Below are positions 8,703 through 17,770 of a DNA stretch of 64,000 bases, piece after piece; positions within the stretch are counted from its first letter, which is position 1; every line of letters starts with the position of its first letter. The stretch lies in assembly GCA_903935335.1 (NCBI GenBank), contig CAIZRG010000059.1, positions 1-64,000 on the forward strand, in the 5' to 3' direction. The notes under the pieces were generated by a model. That model searched no databases. It saw only the letters and a program-made list of their open reading frames with translations, and was not told where the DNA came from. This DNA comes from Oligoflexia bacterium. GTDB lineage: Bacteria; Bdellovibrionota; UBA1018. The position numbers and the translations under genes were made by a program.

Positions 8703-9320
8703 TCAAGATGGTCGATACTGGCACAAACCATGAGAGACAAGATCTCTTTCAATAAGTGCACAAAGCACATGATAAACAGCAAGATGGCATTCTTGAATCT
8801 GAGAGGTTCGACTCGCAGGTACCGTAATCAATCCATCAGCTAGTTCACGAGCTTTTCCACCACTTTCACCGGTCAAAAGAAGAGTTGACACGCCTTTGTT
8901 TTTGCAAGCCTGAAGAGCTGCCAAAATATTTTTAGAGTTCCCAGACGTTGTAATCGCAAAAAACAGATCGTTTGAAGTCATTAACCCCTGGACTTGTCTT
9001 TCAAAGATCTTTTCAAAGCTATAGTCATTTCCAATCGCTGTTAAAATCGAAGTATCCACCGTGAGAGCAAAAGCTCGAATAGGATCCCGATCTTGATCTA
9101 ACTTAACAACAAGCTCAGCAACAAAGTGCTGAGCATCTGCAGCTGAACCTCCATTTCCAGCAACAAAAAGACTGCCTCCTCTTTGATAAGATTTTAAAAT
9201 CGCCTCAGAAGCAGATAAGATTTGCTCCAATACCAAGGATGAATGAAATAAACGATTCATAGCCTCACTCGACTGAGCCAATGAAGCACGAACTTGATCT
9301 ACTTTAGGAAGAAAATCCAT
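8703..9320 (-). CDS. gmhA: Sedoheptulose-7-phosphate isomerase (phosphoheptose isomerase)
   Basis: 205 residues, SIS-domain isomerase that converts sedoheptulose 7-phosphate to glycero-manno-heptose 7-phosphate for LPS core. The conserved VAGNGGSAADAQHF is at about 53-66 and includes the zinc-binding His. TTSGNSKNI follows the SIS phosphate-binding Ser pattern, and HLAVYHVLC near the C terminus provides the second His. It is the only leftward gene inside the rightward polysaccharide cluster and starts just two bases from the Wzm start, so their promoters overlap each other's coding ends. GmhA homologues in O-antigen clusters may also feed modified heptoses; no other heptose gene is visible here. 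Confidence 0.9.
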   Translation of the reverse strand: MDFLPKVDQVRASLAQSSEAMNRLFHSSLVLEQILSASEAILKSYQRGGSLFVAGNGGSAADAQHFVAELVVKLDQDRDPIRAFALTVDTSILTAIGNDYSFEKIFERQVQGLMTSNDLFFAITTSGNSKNILAALQACKNKGVSTLLLTGESGGKARELADGLITVPASRTSQIQECHLAVYHVLCALIERDLVSHGLCQYRPS

Positions 9321-9322
9321 GA

Positions 9323-10222
9323 TTGAGATCTAACAAACCTTTTTTAGAACGTCCATTTGATCTTAATCTTATTTGCGATACTAGCCAAAATCATGATATC
9401 TTAGCACGAATGCAAGGATGGTCTTTTATCTCCTATTTCCAAAGGCCTTTAGGTGTGGATTTATTTTGCTTTGGCAAAAAATATCTGGTTTTTAACTTGG
9501 TCGCAAGAAATCTAAAAATCAAGTACCGTCGCTCCATCTTAGGGATTCTTTGGACTTTAGTTGGACCTTTTTCGATGGCAATGGTTTATTATTTAGTTTT
9601 TAATCATTTTCTAAAAATTAAAATTCCTCATTATTTATCCTACATCTTATCAGGGACTCTCGCCTTTAGTTTTTTTTCTCAATCTCTGAGTGAAGGAACC
9701 GAATCGATTGTGGGTAATTGGGGCTTATCTTCTAAAGTACCGATGCCTCTGCAGGTTTTTCCATATGCTGGGACTCTGACGAATTTGATTACGTTATTGC
9801 TCTCATTACCGATTCTACTTTTGGCTGCTTGGATCTCAAAGGTGAGTTTAGGGCCCTCCCTTTTTTGCCTTCCCTTTTACTTTTTGGCTTTCTTCCTCAT
9901 CACTTATGGGTTTTCTTTTCTACTGGGGGTTGCCTTTGTTTATTTTAGAGACCTTCGACATCTCCTCAGTATTATCCTACAAGTGTGGTTCTATGGAACT
10001 CCTGTGGTTTATAGTGAAGCGATGATTCCCGAGAACTTAAAATGGATCATCCATGCAAATCCGATTGGAGACATCATCGTTGGGATTCACCAAATACTGG
10101 CAGAAGGATCCTGGCCCAGCCTTGCTTCTGTCCTGATTTGTGGATTCTGGGTTGTTTTGTTGACATTTGGATCTGCTTTTGTACATAAAAAATTCATTTC
10201 ATTGATTGTAGAACAAATCTAA
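9323..10222 (+). CDS. wzm: O-antigen/polysaccharide ABC exporter permease
   Basis: 299 residues of the ABC-2 permease family with about six membrane helices after a cytosolic N terminus. The RNLKIKYRRSILGILWTLVGP segment is the usual entry into helix 1 of Wzm/TagG-type permeases. The late helices follow AFVYFRDLRHLLSI and FYGTPVVYSEAMIPE. It exports a lipid-linked polysaccharide across the inner membrane with the ATPase encoded next. Start is TTG, supported by AGGAAG about ten bases upstream, inside the gmhA 5' end. The stop overlaps the wzt start in TAATG. Confidence 0.9.
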   Translation: MRSNKPFLERPFDLNLICDTSQNHDILARMQGWSFISYFQRPLGVDLFCFGKKYLVFNLVARNLKIKYRRSILGILWTLVGPFSMAMVYYLVFNHFLKIKIPHYLSYILSGTLAFSFFSQSLSEGTESIVGNWGLSSKVPMPLQVFPYAGTLTNLITLLLSLPILLLAAWISKVSLGPSLFCLPFYFLAFFLITYGFSFLLGVAFVYFRDLRHLLSIILQVWFYGTPVVYSEAMIPENLKWIIHANPIGDIIVGIHQILAEGSWPSLASVLICGFWVVLLTFGSAFVHKKFISLIVEQI

Positions 10223-10998
10223 TGAGCACATCTCTACCTTTATCTTCAGATCAGGTCGTCATTCGGGTGAGTCAAGTGACCAAGCGATTTCGCTACTGGA
10301 TTGATCAACCGAGCAGTATCAAAACTCTATTAGTTCGCCTTCTGCAATGCGATCTCTCTTTTGGAGAAAGAAAGGAGTTCACCGCACTTGATGATGTGAG
10401 CTTTGACATTCGAAAGGGGGAGTTTGTTGGGATTATGGGGCGCAATGGAGCAGGGAAAAGCACTCTTCTGAAGCTGATTTGTGGAATTTACTCTCCGACT
10501 TGCGGTACTATTTCAGTCAAAGAACCCATTGCTCCTTTGATTGAACTAGGCGCTGGTTTTCACCCAGATTTATCGGGCTATGAAAATATTTTTCTTAATG
10601 CTTCAGTCCTTGGATTTGGTAAAAAAGCAACTCTCAGTGCTTTAAATCATATTTTAGAGTTTGCTGAACTGGGTGACCATATTCATATGCCAACTAAGAA
10701 ATACTCATCGGGAATGATGGTCAGACTGGGTTTTTCAATTGCAGCTCATCTGAATGCACCGATCATTCTCATCGATGAAGTCCTGGCTGTAGGAGATGCT
10801 GGATTCCAAGCTAAATGTATTCAAAAAATTCAAGATCTCCACAAGGCAGGTCGGACCATCATCCTGATCACTCATAGTCCAGAAGCTGTTCGAAATTATT
10901 GCCAACGGTGTATTGTCATTTCAAACTGTCGAAAACTCTTCGATGGTCCAGCCTCTGCAGGAGTAGACGCTTATTTGGAATCAGTTCAACTGGCTTAG
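10222..10998 (+). CDS. wzt: O-antigen/polysaccharide ABC exporter ATPase
   Basis: 258-residue ATPase partner of the preceding permease. Walker A GRNGAGKST is at about 73-81, the signature YSSGMMVRLGFS near 160, and Walker B IILIDEVLAVGD near 180. At this length it lacks the C-terminal carbohydrate-recognition domain of long Wzt proteins. It therefore probably moves a chain without a recognised non-reducing-end cap. Translationally coupled to wzm by TAATG. The nearby dTDP-rhamnose genes probably make one of the sugars in the exported chain. Confidence 0.93.
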   Translation: MSTSLPLSSDQVVIRVSQVTKRFRYWIDQPSSIKTLLVRLLQCDLSFGERKEFTALDDVSFDIRKGEFVGIMGRNGAGKSTLLKLICGIYSPTCGTISVKEPIAPLIELGAGFHPDLSGYENIFLNASVLGFGKKATLSALNHILEFAELGDHIHMPTKKYSSGMMVRLGFSIAAHLNAPIILIDEVLAVGDAGFQAKCIQKIQDLHKAGRTIILITHSPEAVRNYCQRCIVISNCRKLFDGPASAGVDAYLESVQLA

Positions 10999-11031
10999 CG
11001 ATTGGGTAAAATACCCTCAAAGAAAGGAATT

Positions 11032-12099
11032 ATGCCTAAAAACTTCCAGAAATCCATCCTAGTCACAGGAGGCGCAGGTTTTATTGGGAGTATGTTTGTC
11101 CGTCAGGGGGTTGAACAAGGTCATCGAGTTGTCGTTTTAGATGCACTGACGTATGCCGGGCATCGAGAAAACTTAAACTCAATCGAGGGACCTGGAAAAT
11201 TTGAATGGGTTCTTGGAAACATTTTAGATGGCCCTCTTGTGAAACACCTCTTACACCAAAATGAAATCGATTTTGTGGTTAATTTTGCAGCTGAATCTCA
11301 CGTCGACCGCTCTATTTTAAACCCCTCAGCTTTTATCAAAACCAATATTCAAGGCACTTTCCAACTTTTGAGTTCATCCATGAGTTATTGGAACGATTTA
11401 GAAAACTCCAAGAAAAAAAATTTCAGGTACCTTCAGATTTCAACGGATGAAGTTTACGGAGCACTGGGGCCAACTGGAAAATTTTCTGAAACCACTGCCT
11501 ATGCTCCCAACTCTCCTTATTCTGCATCAAAAGCTTCCGCAGACCACTTAGTGAGATCCTGGTTTCATACCTATGGACTCCCGACTCTCACCACAAACTG
11601 CTCCAATAATTATGGCCCTAGGCAATTTCCAGAAAAGCTCATTCCTCATATGATCCTTTGTGCCTTGAATCACAAACCTCTTCCTGTCTATGGGGATGGA
11701 GAGAATATTCGAGACTGGATTCATGTTGCAGATCACTGTGATGGAGTTTGGCTTGCCTTAAATCAGGGAATACCCGGTCAAACTTACTGTTTTGGAGGAA
11801 ACTCTGAGCGCAACAACCTCGAGGTTGTTCAAACCATCTGTAAAAATCTGGATGAGATCCAACCTAGAAATGATGGACAATCCTATAAATCCAATATTTG
11901 TTTTGTCAAGGATCGGCCAGGTCATGATCGCCGATATGCCATTGACGATACAAAAGCTCAAAGAGAGTTAGGATTCAAATGTCGATTTCATTTTGAAGAG
12001 GGTCTTGCCGATACCATTCGTTGGTACTTAAACAATCAGCTCTGGTGTGAACAAGTACAAGCTGGAGCCTTGAACCGTGGAATGAAAGACTCTTTATGA
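11032..12099 (+). CDS. rfbB: dTDP-glucose 4,6-dehydratase
   Basis: 355 residues. Second step of dTDP-L-rhamnose synthesis, producing dTDP-4-keto-6-deoxyglucose with bound NAD. TGGAGFIGS is at about 12-20, STDEVYGALG carries the catalytic Thr-Asp-Glu, and YSASKASADHLV carries Tyr/Lys. The NCSNNYGPRQFPEKLIP block is diagnostic of RmlB. The ATG at 11032 is preferred because GAAAGGA lies just upstream; an upstream TTG at 11002 would add ten poorly conserved residues. The stop overlaps the rfbA start by four bases, so the rfbBADC genes form one tight operon. Confidence 0.95.
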   Translation: MPKNFQKSILVTGGAGFIGSMFVRQGVEQGHRVVVLDALTYAGHRENLNSIEGPGKFEWVLGNILDGPLVKHLLHQNEIDFVVNFAAESHVDRSILNPSAFIKTNIQGTFQLLSSSMSYWNDLENSKKKNFRYLQISTDEVYGALGPTGKFSETTAYAPNSPYSASKASADHLVRSWFHTYGLPTLTTNCSNNYGPRQFPEKLIPHMILCALNHKPLPVYGDGENIRDWIHVADHCDGVWLALNQGIPGQTYCFGGNSERNNLEVVQTICKNLDEIQPRNDGQSYKSNICFVKDRPGHDRRYAIDDTKAQRELGFKCRFHFEEGLADTIRWYLNNQLWCEQVQAGALNRGMKDSL

Positions 12100-12980
12100 A
12101 AGGAATTATTCTTGCGGGAGGAAACGGAACACGCCTTTTCCCTCTAACTCACTCAATCAGTAAGCAACTTCTTCCGGTCTACGACAAACCCACTCTTTAT
12201 TATCCTTTATCAACCTTACTCCTTGCAGGAATTCGAGATATTCTCATTATTAGTACTCCCAGAGATCTTCCTATGATTCAAAGTCTTCTAGGAGATGGAC
12301 ATCAAATTGGAATCTCTCTTTCTTATCGGGAGCAAGAAAAGCCAGAAGGGATTGCACAAGCATTTTTAATTGCCCAGGACTTTATTCAAGGGCATTCAGT
12401 TTGTTTAATCTTGGGGGATAATATTTTTTATGGTCAGGAGCTCAGCGAAAAGCTTGAAAAGGCTGCTCAACTTAAAAAGGGAGCCTACCTTTTTGCCTAT
12501 CATGTTCAAGACCCTGAACGTTATGGTGTCATTGAATTTGATGCTCACGGAAAAGCGATCCGCCTTGAAGAAAAACCGAAAAATCCTCGATCTTCCTGGG
12601 CAGTGACCGGACTCTATTTTTACGACTCTCAAGTCCTTGAGTTTGCAAAAAAATTAAAACCCTCAGCTCGAGGTGAACTAGAAATCACGGATCTGAATCT
12701 CATGTATTTAAATCGAGGAGAAGCTCATGTTCAGCTCATGAGTCGAGGCGTGGCTTGGCTTGACAGCGGGACTTATGACTCGCTTTTATCAGCCTCTCAA
12801 TTTGTTCAAACGCTAGAACAAAGGCAAGGTCTTAAAGTCGCTTGTATTGAGGAAATTGCTTATTTAAAAGGATTTATTCATGTCAAACAGCTTGAACAGC
12901 TAGCTCACTCTTATCCAGACAACCCCTATTCAGCCTATCTCAAAAAAATTGTTCGAGAAAACCCAGGATTCCTTTCATGA
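12096..12980 (+). CDS. rfbA: Glucose-1-phosphate thymidylyltransferase
   Basis: 294 residues, normal length. Joins dTTP and glucose 1-phosphate to form dTDP-glucose, the first step to dTDP-rhamnose. The nucleotide-binding loop LAGGNGTRLFPLT is at about 6-18, followed by the QLLPVYDKPTLYYPL segment. The metal-binding LGDNIFYG and the EEKPKNPRSSWAVTGLYFYD block are all conserved. Start and stop both overlap neighbours by four bases (ATGA), so it is translationally coupled within rfbBADC. Confidence 0.95.
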   Translation: MKGIILAGGNGTRLFPLTHSISKQLLPVYDKPTLYYPLSTLLLAGIRDILIISTPRDLPMIQSLLGDGHQIGISLSYREQEKPEGIAQAFLIAQDFIQGHSVCLILGDNIFYGQELSEKLEKAAQLKKGAYLFAYHVQDPERYGVIEFDAHGKAIRLEEKPKNPRSSWAVTGLYFYDSQVLEFAKKLKPSARGELEITDLNLMYLNRGEAHVQLMSRGVAWLDSGTYDSLLSASQFVQTLEQRQGLKVACIEEIAYLKGFIHVKQLEQLAHSYPDNPYSAYLKKIVRENPGFLS

Positions 12981-13885
12981 ACCTAACAGGACCCATTCTT
13001 GTTTTTGGAGCCTCTGGGCAGGTTGGAAGAGCCCTACTCAAGATTTTAGGACATCATGGAATTGGATTTTTCTCCTCACAGGCTGATTTTAAAAATTTTT
13101 CAACCCTCTTTGATCTGCTCAAAAAAAGCTCACCGAGTGCCGTTATTAATGCAGCAGCTTATACAGCTGTAGACTTAGCTGAAACTCATGAATCCTTAGC
13201 CACTGAAATTAATGGTAAAACTCCTGGTTTAATCGCTCAGTGGTGTACCCAGGAGCAAATTCCTTTTATCCATTATTCAACGGACTATGTCTTCTCAGGA
13301 GAAGGCTCTCATCCGTGGCAAGAAAACTCCCCAGTAGGTCCTCTGAATGCTTACGGCCGATCTAAGCTGGAAGGAGAGATCCAGGTCCAATCTGCGGGAG
13401 GAAATTTTCTTATTTTTAGAACTTCTTGGGTTTATGATGGGATCGGGAAAAATTTTTTAACCACCATGCTAAAATTAGGCAAATCAAAAAAAACTCTTGA
13501 GATTGTCAATGACCAGTGGGGTGCCCCCACTTACGCAGGTCATTTGGCTCAGGCTACTTTACAATGCTTAAGCTCAGCTTTATTGTCGAACTCATTTCCA
13601 AGTGGAATTTACCACCTATGCAATGACGGGGAAACAAACTGGCTTAACTTTGCCCATACGATTTTTCAAATGGCTACCCAAAAGGGCCTTCCTCTTGTCA
13701 TCGAACAAGTCTATGGGATTTCTTCGAGCGATTATCCTACTCCTGCTAAACGACCTTTAAACTCTCGACTCAACCTGGATAAAACGCAAAATACACTAGG
13801 AGTCCGACTCCCTCACTGGAAAGTTGGACTTAAAGAATGCTTAGAATCTATAGGAGGCAATTCAAATGAAAGTCACTCCTCTTAA
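12977..13885 (+). CDS. rfbD: dTDP-4-dehydrorhamnose reductase
   Basis: 302 residues. Last step of dTDP-L-rhamnose synthesis: NAD(P)H reduction of the 4-keto group. It shows FGASGQVGRAL near residues 10-20, NAAAYTAVDLAE, HYSTDYVFSGEG with the catalytic Thr/Asp, YGRSKLEGE with Tyr/Lys, and the FRTSWVYDGIGKNFL stretch, all diagnostic of RmlD. It overlaps rfbA by four bases and rfbC by twenty bases. Confidence 0.95.
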   Translation: MNLTGPILVFGASGQVGRALLKILGHHGIGFFSSQADFKNFSTLFDLLKKSSPSAVINAAAYTAVDLAETHESLATEINGKTPGLIAQWCTQEQIPFIHYSTDYVFSGEGSHPWQENSPVGPLNAYGRSKLEGEIQVQSAGGNFLIFRTSWVYDGIGKNFLTTMLKLGKSKKTLEIVNDQWGAPTYAGHLAQATLQCLSSALLSNSFPSGIYHLCNDGETNWLNFAHTIFQMATQKGLPLVIEQVYGISSSDYPTPAKRPLNSRLNLDKTQNTLGVRLPHWKVGLKECLESIGGNSNESHSS

Positions 13886-14411
13886 ATTAGAAGGCTTAAA
13901 GCTTGTGGAGCTGTCTATCCATGGTGATCAGCGAGGATTTTTCGTTGAGCGATTTCATGAAGACAAGTTCATGTCCCAAGGATTACCCACACGCTTCCTT
14001 CAAGATAATCACTCCCGATCTGCTCCTCAAGTTCTGCGAGGCCTCCATTATCAGACTCTTCCTCCTCAAGGAAAACTTGTAGGCGTTGTCCATGGTAAAA
14101 TCTGGGATGTAGTGGTTGATATCCGACCTCAGTCTCCTACATTGGGTCAAAGTTATGGAATCGAACTGAGTGACCAAAACGGAAAACTACTTTGGATTCC
14201 TCATGGCTTTGCACACGGATTTTGTGTCTTAGGAGAAACCCCGGCTGATGTTCTTTATAAAGTAGATGGCCTCTACAACCCTGATTCAGAAGGTGGAATT
14301 TTGTGGAATGACCCCGAACTAAAAATTTCCTGGCCTATTGAAAACCCAATTGTTTCTAAACGAGATCAAGCCTTACCTCAATTTGAAGAGTGGAGAAAAA
14401 TTTTTCTTTAA
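13866..14411 (+). CDS. rfbC: dTDP-4-dehydrorhamnose 3,5-epimerase
   Basis: 181 residues, cupin-like RmlC. It epimerises C3 and C5 of dTDP-4-keto-6-deoxyglucose. The catalytic His lies in LRGLHYQ at about 58-63 and the partner Asp in VVDIRPQSPT. GFAHGFCVLGE and YNPDSEGGILWNDP are family landmarks. An ATTCAA-ATG context with GGAGGC a few bases before the ATG gives a good ribosome-binding site inside rfbD. It is the last gene of the rhamnose operon and converges on manC with a four-base overlap. Confidence 0.95.
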   Translation: MKVTPLKLEGLKLVELSIHGDQRGFFVERFHEDKFMSQGLPTRFLQDNHSRSAPQVLRGLHYQTLPPQGKLVGVVHGKIWDVVVDIRPQSPTLGQSYGIELSDQNGKLLWIPHGFAHGFCVLGETPADVLYKVDGLYNPDSEGGILWNDPELKISWPIENPIVSKRDQALPQFEEWRKIFL

Positions 14412-15508
14412 ATCAAATCCTGTCGAATCTTTTTCACCTCTTCTACCACCCTACGGATCTCTTGAGCCCGATCTTTTCGCGCTAATAATAAAACTTCTCC
14501 TTGCTCAACAACAATCAAATCATCAACTCCCAGGAGTGAAACAAATCGGCCAGGAACATCAATGATATTACCATGAGATTCAAGAGCAAGAACTTGGCCT
14601 TCAACAACCACATTGGATCCTTGCTTCATAGATAAACTTTCAGCTAAATATTCTAACGAAGTCCAACTTCCTAAATCGTCCCACCCACAGTCTAAGGAAA
14701 AAGTAACTACATTTTTAGCTTTTTCCATAATTCCATAATCAATTGACGTGGCAGTCATCCGTGGATAAGCTAAATGAACGTTACCTTGAGATTCCTCCCA
14801 GACACGCTTCATTTCAGGCATCCACTCATTAAATGCTTGCAAAATAGCTTGAGCACGCCAAACAAACATACCTCCATTCCAAAGGTATTGCCCAGACGCT
14901 ATAAACTGAGAGGCTTTTTCACGATTTGGCTTTTCAACAAAAGCCTCAACCTTCCTAGCCTGCATAGAATGATTTTGAGTTCCTAAATTTCCTGCAATTT
15001 TCAGATAGCCATAACCTGTTTCTGGTCGTAATGGCCGGATTCCCAAGGTCACCAAATCATTCTGGTTTTCAGGCTGTTCAACCCAACCAATAGCAGCTAG
15101 GACTACCTTCAGGAACTCTTCAGGCTGTAGAATATGATGATCTGAAGGCATCACCAACATTAAACCCTCAGGATCACGTTTCACAATTTCTTGAGCAGCC
15201 CAATAGATACAAGGAGCGGTATTTCGAGCTTCAGGCTCAGCTAAAATAGAAATCTCTGGCGCTTCAGCCTGAACTGCTGGCTTAAGTAATTGAGTGGTAA
15301 CCACTATTCTCTGATGAGGTAGAATGAATCGATCAAATCGGGAAATCGTCCGAGAAAGAAGACTCATCCCTTTCTGATTTTCTGACGTTTTGTTTTCAAA
15401 GGATAATAACTGCTTTGGACATTTTACATTACTTTTTGGCCAAAAACGAGTGCCACTGCCTCCTGCCATGATAACCAAGAATAAATGAGATTGATCCATA
15501 GCTTTCAT
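14408..15508 (-). CDS. manC: Mannose-1-phosphate guanylyltransferase
   Basis: 366 residues, catalytic domain only. Makes GDP-mannose from mannose 1-phosphate and GTP. The nucleotide loop MAGGSGTRFWP is at about 14-24, MPSDH at the metal site, EKPNREKA, then NGGMFVWRA and CGWDDLGSW near the end. Many bacteria fuse this domain to a type II phosphomannose isomerase; here that half is a separate gene just upstream (15518-15877). Start ATG 15508 is used, with ATG 15499 as an alternative. It may supply GDP-mannose or GDP-fucose-type donors to the glycosyltransferases. Confidence 0.92.
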   Translation of the reverse strand: MKAMDQSHLFLVIMAGGSGTRFWPKSNVKCPKQLLSFENKTSENQKGMSLLSRTISRFDRFILPHQRIVVTTQLLKPAVQAEAPEISILAEPEARNTAPCIYWAAQEIVKRDPEGLMLVMPSDHHILQPEEFLKVVLAAIGWVEQPENQNDLVTLGIRPLRPETGYGYLKIAGNLGTQNHSMQARKVEAFVEKPNREKASQFIASGQYLWNGGMFVWRAQAILQAFNEWMPEMKRVWEESQGNVHLAYPRMTATSIDYGIMEKAKNVVTFSLDCGWDDLGSWTSLEYLAESLSMKQGSNVVVEGQVLALESHGNIIDVPGRFVSLLGVDDLIVVEQGEVLLLARKDRAQEIRRVVEEVKKIRQDLI

Positions 15509-15517
15509 CGCAAAAAT

Positions 15518-15877
15518 CTACTTGAGACGGCCGTAACTGTCTTCTAATCGCACGATATCATCCAGCTGAGGAGTAGAGACCTCAAAAACATCGCAGTCTT
15601 CAATCGCAATCATTCGATGCTTTCTCCCCACTGCAATGTGATAAGCCTCTCCTGGAAGAAGAATCTTTTCTTCGATCTGTCCTAATTCATTCTCAATCAT
15701 CAAACACATCTGACCTTTGCTAAGAAAAATAGACTCTTCTTTAACCCGATGATATTGCAATGACAGCTTTTGTCCTTTCAGAATGTGCAAAATTTTCCCT
15801 ACATATTGATCTGATTTTGCCCAGATCAACTCATAACCCCAAGGTTTTTCTACTTTTTGAATGGCTTGATTTGGCAT
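15518..15877 (-). CDS. Phosphomannose isomerase-like cupin
   Basis: 119-residue single cupin. It starts with EKPWGYELIWA, followed by GKILHILKGQKLSLQYH. PGEAYHIAVGRKHRM and VFEVSTPQLDDIVRLEDSYGR match the C-terminal half of ManC/type II mannose-6-phosphate isomerases. Metal-binding His residues lie in LQYH and YHI. It precedes manC by nine bases in the same direction, so the pair behaves as an unfused version of the bifunctional enzyme. A stand-alone isomerase role is likely but not certain at this size. Confidence 0.82.
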   Translation of the reverse strand: MPNQAIQKVEKPWGYELIWAKSDQYVGKILHILKGQKLSLQYHRVKEESIFLSKGQMCLMIENELGQIEEKILLPGEAYHIAVGRKHRMIAIEDCDVFEVSTPQLDDIVRLEDSYGRLK

Positions 15878-15968
15878 TTGATCTCATTTTTTTATCAGTC
15901 TAAACTACCTTAACGTCTTTCAGCTCTTTTGTATAGAGCCACAGTCATTGCCAAAAAAAGGTTCTCTG

Positions 15969-17669
15969 ATGAAGATTGTTCAGGCCAAAAATTCAAAGAA
16001 AAATCATCGCGTTAAGATTCTAGTCTTAACTCTCACCCCCATAGTTTTGGCAATCGCCGTTTGGCTTTCAGCACTTGCCTTTGTTCCTGTTCCCTGGCCT
16101 GATGACTCCGCTTTTTACTTTGTTGCTAAATATCTTTTTCAATGGCCTCCTCGGTGGGTGATGATCCCTCAGGCTCCTTTTGAGCCTACTTACCGAATTT
16201 TTAATTTTAATACCATGCCCCTTTATCCCATTCTTATTGGGCTTGGAAGGTGGATAGGTATTGATGGATCCTTTCTCCTAAAAATTTGGCCTCTGAGTGC
16301 CTGGGCTTTGAGTGGAAGCCTTTTAGCCGTCGTTCTTTTTCAGCAAGGACTACCTTTCTTTGCAAGCTTAGGGATTGCACTTTTTTTAGGTCTTAATCCT
16401 GCAATGCGATGGGCATCGGTCCTAGTTCGACCTGAATCCCTAGTAGGACTTTTCGGAATGGCACTGGTCCTAGGCCTCACCTTTGGGTTTCCAAAACGTT
16501 TAGAGCCTAAAAAAATTTGGGATCCCGTCTCAGCTCTGCTTGCCCTAGGAGCTTATTCTCATTTTAACGCAGTCCATCTCATTTTCCCAGTTTTGGTACG
16601 GTTTATCTTTGAACCCAAACGAATGCTTCAAATCCTTTGGAAAACTGTCCTTTATCTTTCTCCTTGGATTGCAACCATCCTATTCTACCCTGACTTATTC
16701 ATCCGCCAAATGCAACTCCAGTGGTCTCGTCTCAACGTTAGAAACGATTGGCTAGACTCTCCAAATCAAGCGATTTCAGGAATTTTTCAAAACATGGGAA
16801 GCCCAGAAGGATGGCCACCCGTTTTATTCTGGGCTGCAACTGGAATTTGGGCTTTATTCTTTGCCTCTCTTTTATTTTTCCTGGCTCTGCCCATGATTCG
16901 AGCAATGAAAGCAGGAAGCTTTCAACCCTTCAACTCTATCCAAAACAGTCAAACTTTTTCAGGACTTCCTGCCTTAGCCTGGACTTTAGCAGCCATCTGG
17001 CTTTTCCACAGTAAGCCAGAGGTCTGGTTCACTTATTACTTCCATGTCTCTTTGGGTTGCCTTTGTGGTATTTTCTGGCTTAAGCTATTGAAATCAAATC
17101 ATTCTCACCCAAATCTCGCATTCATTCCCTTAAGGTCTTCGCTCTTAGGGTCTTCCTTATTTATCATTACCAGTATCTTTGCTTTTGTAAATCTAACCCA
17201 AGCTCAACGGCTTGGATCCTCTCCCTCTTGGCACTGGAGCACTTATTATGAATTAGTCGACTGTGTGGACGAGCAACTCACGAAGCTCAAACAAGAACTT
17301 AAACCTCAAACACCTTTCCGAGTGTGGTGCCCCACTTTTCCAGATATTACGATTGAACTTTCACGTAAACATCCAGAATGGGAATTCACCCGGACCAATG
17401 ATTTTTGGAACCAAGCAGACCTAGCTATTCAACACGGATGGGAAACTGATGCAGTCGTAGTGACTGAAACTATTGGGATATTTGAAAGATTCTTATCAGG
17501 AAAACCAGAAGAGCATCCAGAAGTTCAATCAAACTGGATGCTCTGGCCCAACTACTTCCTCAATCGTCTCTGGATTGCTCCCGGATGGAAACCCAACCGA
17601 TATCTCTGCCAAAAAGGCCGGTGGCAAGCTTTTTTGTTTATGAAAGAGATTCCTTCTCAAAAACATTAA
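15969..17669 (+). CDS. GT-C-like integral membrane protein
   Basis: About 566 residues with roughly ten hydrophobic helices. After helix 1 an outward loop contains PWPDDSAFYFVAKYLF. An acidic pair followed by an aromatic segment in the first loop is the usual feature of GT-C (ArnT/PMT-like) lipid-phosphosugar transferases. A soluble C-terminal domain of about 150 residues follows. No family could be named with confidence. The ATG at 15969 with AAAAAGG upstream is preferred over TTG 15948. It is transcribed away from the manC pair across a 91-base gap, which must hold both promoters. A role in adding a sugar to LPS on the periplasmic side is inference. Confidence 0.7.
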   Translation: MKIVQAKNSKKNHRVKILVLTLTPIVLAIAVWLSALAFVPVPWPDDSAFYFVAKYLFQWPPRWVMIPQAPFEPTYRIFNFNTMPLYPILIGLGRWIGIDGSFLLKIWPLSAWALSGSLLAVVLFQQGLPFFASLGIALFLGLNPAMRWASVLVRPESLVGLFGMALVLGLTFGFPKRLEPKKIWDPVSALLALGAYSHFNAVHLIFPVLVRFIFEPKRMLQILWKTVLYLSPWIATILFYPDLFIRQMQLQWSRLNVRNDWLDSPNQAISGIFQNMGSPEGWPPVLFWAATGIWALFFASLLFFLALPMIRAMKAGSFQPFNSIQNSQTFSGLPALAWTLAAIWLFHSKPEVWFTYYFHVSLGCLCGIFWLKLLKSNHSHPNLAFIPLRSSLLGSSLFIITSIFAFVNLTQAQRLGSSPSWHWSTYYELVDCVDEQLTKLKQELKPQTPFRVWCPTFPDITIELSRKHPEWEFTRTNDFWNQADLAIQHGWETDAVVVTETIGIFERFLSGKPEEHPEVQSNWMLWPNYFLNRLWIAPGWKPNRYLCQKGRWQAFLFMKEIPSQKH

Positions 17670-17770
17670 ACTCAAGCTCAATAGCTTTTCCTCACAAACT
17701 GTTCTCCTGTAGTTTTATAGGAACTCATTTTTATTTACTTCTTCCCCTAAAAAATATAGTCACCTTTTTC